From NCBI GenBank assembly GCA_938010765.1, contig CALLVX010000203.1, positions 1 through 34,458 of the forward strand: DNA of 34,458 nt. The letters are read 5' to 3'. This document shows, in pieces, positions 34,313-34,458 of the stretch. Source of the DNA: an uncultured Flavobacteriaceae bacterium. GTDB taxonomy: Bacteria; Bacteroidota; Bacteroidia; Flavobacteriales; Flavobacteriaceae. Numbering within the stretch: position 1 is the first letter of the stretch; every line of letters begins with the position of its first letter. The translations under genes and the position numbers were made by a program. The notes under the pieces were generated by a model. The model did no database searches, was not told the DNA's origin, and saw nothing but the letters and a program-made list of their open reading frames with translations.

Positions 34313-34458
34313 TCATAGCAATAGGCCATCGAATGCAACACTATACTTGACCGACTTTTTACCACTTTTATTATCAAGACCTTCCAGTAACCTACCGGAA
34401 GCCTCACTTACCATGGAACTATCAACATGTATCAAGTGATACTTTTCACTGGCCTTGT
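34313..34458 (-). pseudogene. Transposase fragment (partial at window edge)
   Basis: The - strand is open from the right edge to a TGA at 34313-34315 and encodes KYHLIHVDSSMVSEASGRLL...GKKSVKYSVAFDG, then LLL and the stop. HVDSS with a following basic stretch and K-Y-x-V-x-F-D-G is typical of the first catalytic-aspartate region of IS4-type DDE transposases. The frame stops right after FDG, where a full enzyme would continue, so this is probably a truncated copy. The 5' part lies outside the window. Between here and 34187 only a weak hairpin with a T run (34240-34270, + strand) is seen. Confidence 0.5.

Overview
The window looks like chromosome from a marine member of the Flavobacteriaceae (Bacteroidota). 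The genes point that way: two proteins with type IX secretion (T9SS) C-terminal signals, a PorP/SprF partner, Bacteroidota-type lipoprotein and signal-peptide endings, DUF5916, DUF3078 and DUF2480 proteins, and promoters of the TAnnTTTG type. No rRNA, tRNA, CRISPR array or prophage was seen. Both window edges carry transposase remnants.

Layout. 1-1.7 kb: the 3' end of a probable transposase gene abuts a decayed superfamily II helicase (in-frame stop, homopolymer frameshift, truncated 3' end). 1.8-5.8 kb (+): hemB, a serine hydrolase, a CNNM/CBS membrane protein and ogt in a row. 6.1-10.6 kb (-): a secreted M4 metalloprotease with a type A T9SS signal, then a lipoprotein. 10.8-13.3 kb (+): a DUF4153 membrane protein and a PolB-type 3'-5' exonuclease. 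13.3-14.3 kb (-): an endonuclease/exonuclease/phosphatase-fold protein. 14.5-15.7 kb (+): hflX. 16.0-22.7 kb (-): a 1913-residue repeat-rich surface protein with a type B T9SS signal, plus its SprF partner. 23.6-28.0 kb (-): a probable five-gene operon (histidine kinase, OmpR-type regulator, serine hydrolase, two small secreted paralogues). 28.3-30.8 kb (+): a divergent DUF5916 outer-membrane protein. 31.4-34.2 kb (-): DUF3078, DUF2480, DUF59 (SufT-like), sufE and a small secreted protein.

Most notable is a family of five short transcription units, all on the + strand, in the intergenic gaps at 15.8, 23.1, 23.4, 30.8 and 31.1 kb. Each has a promoter with two CAC(A/C)ACA-like heptamers exactly 21 bp apart. 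A TAnnTTTG-like element begins 35 bp (36 in one copy) after the start of the second heptamer. An about 110-160 nt region without a credible ORF follows, with a CCTACTT box just before an intrinsic terminator. They look like sibling small RNAs under one regulator. The same promoter layout occurs a sixth time, on the - strand, in front of the T9SS surface-protein/sprF operon, so adhesin and small RNAs may form one regulon.

A second regulatory pattern lies between the histidine kinase and the DUF5916 gene: TTAACC-type hexamers repeated every 11 bp, as expected for an OmpR/PhoB-family regulator, placed against both divergent promoters. This suggests that the adjacent regulator controls its own operon and the DUF5916 gene.
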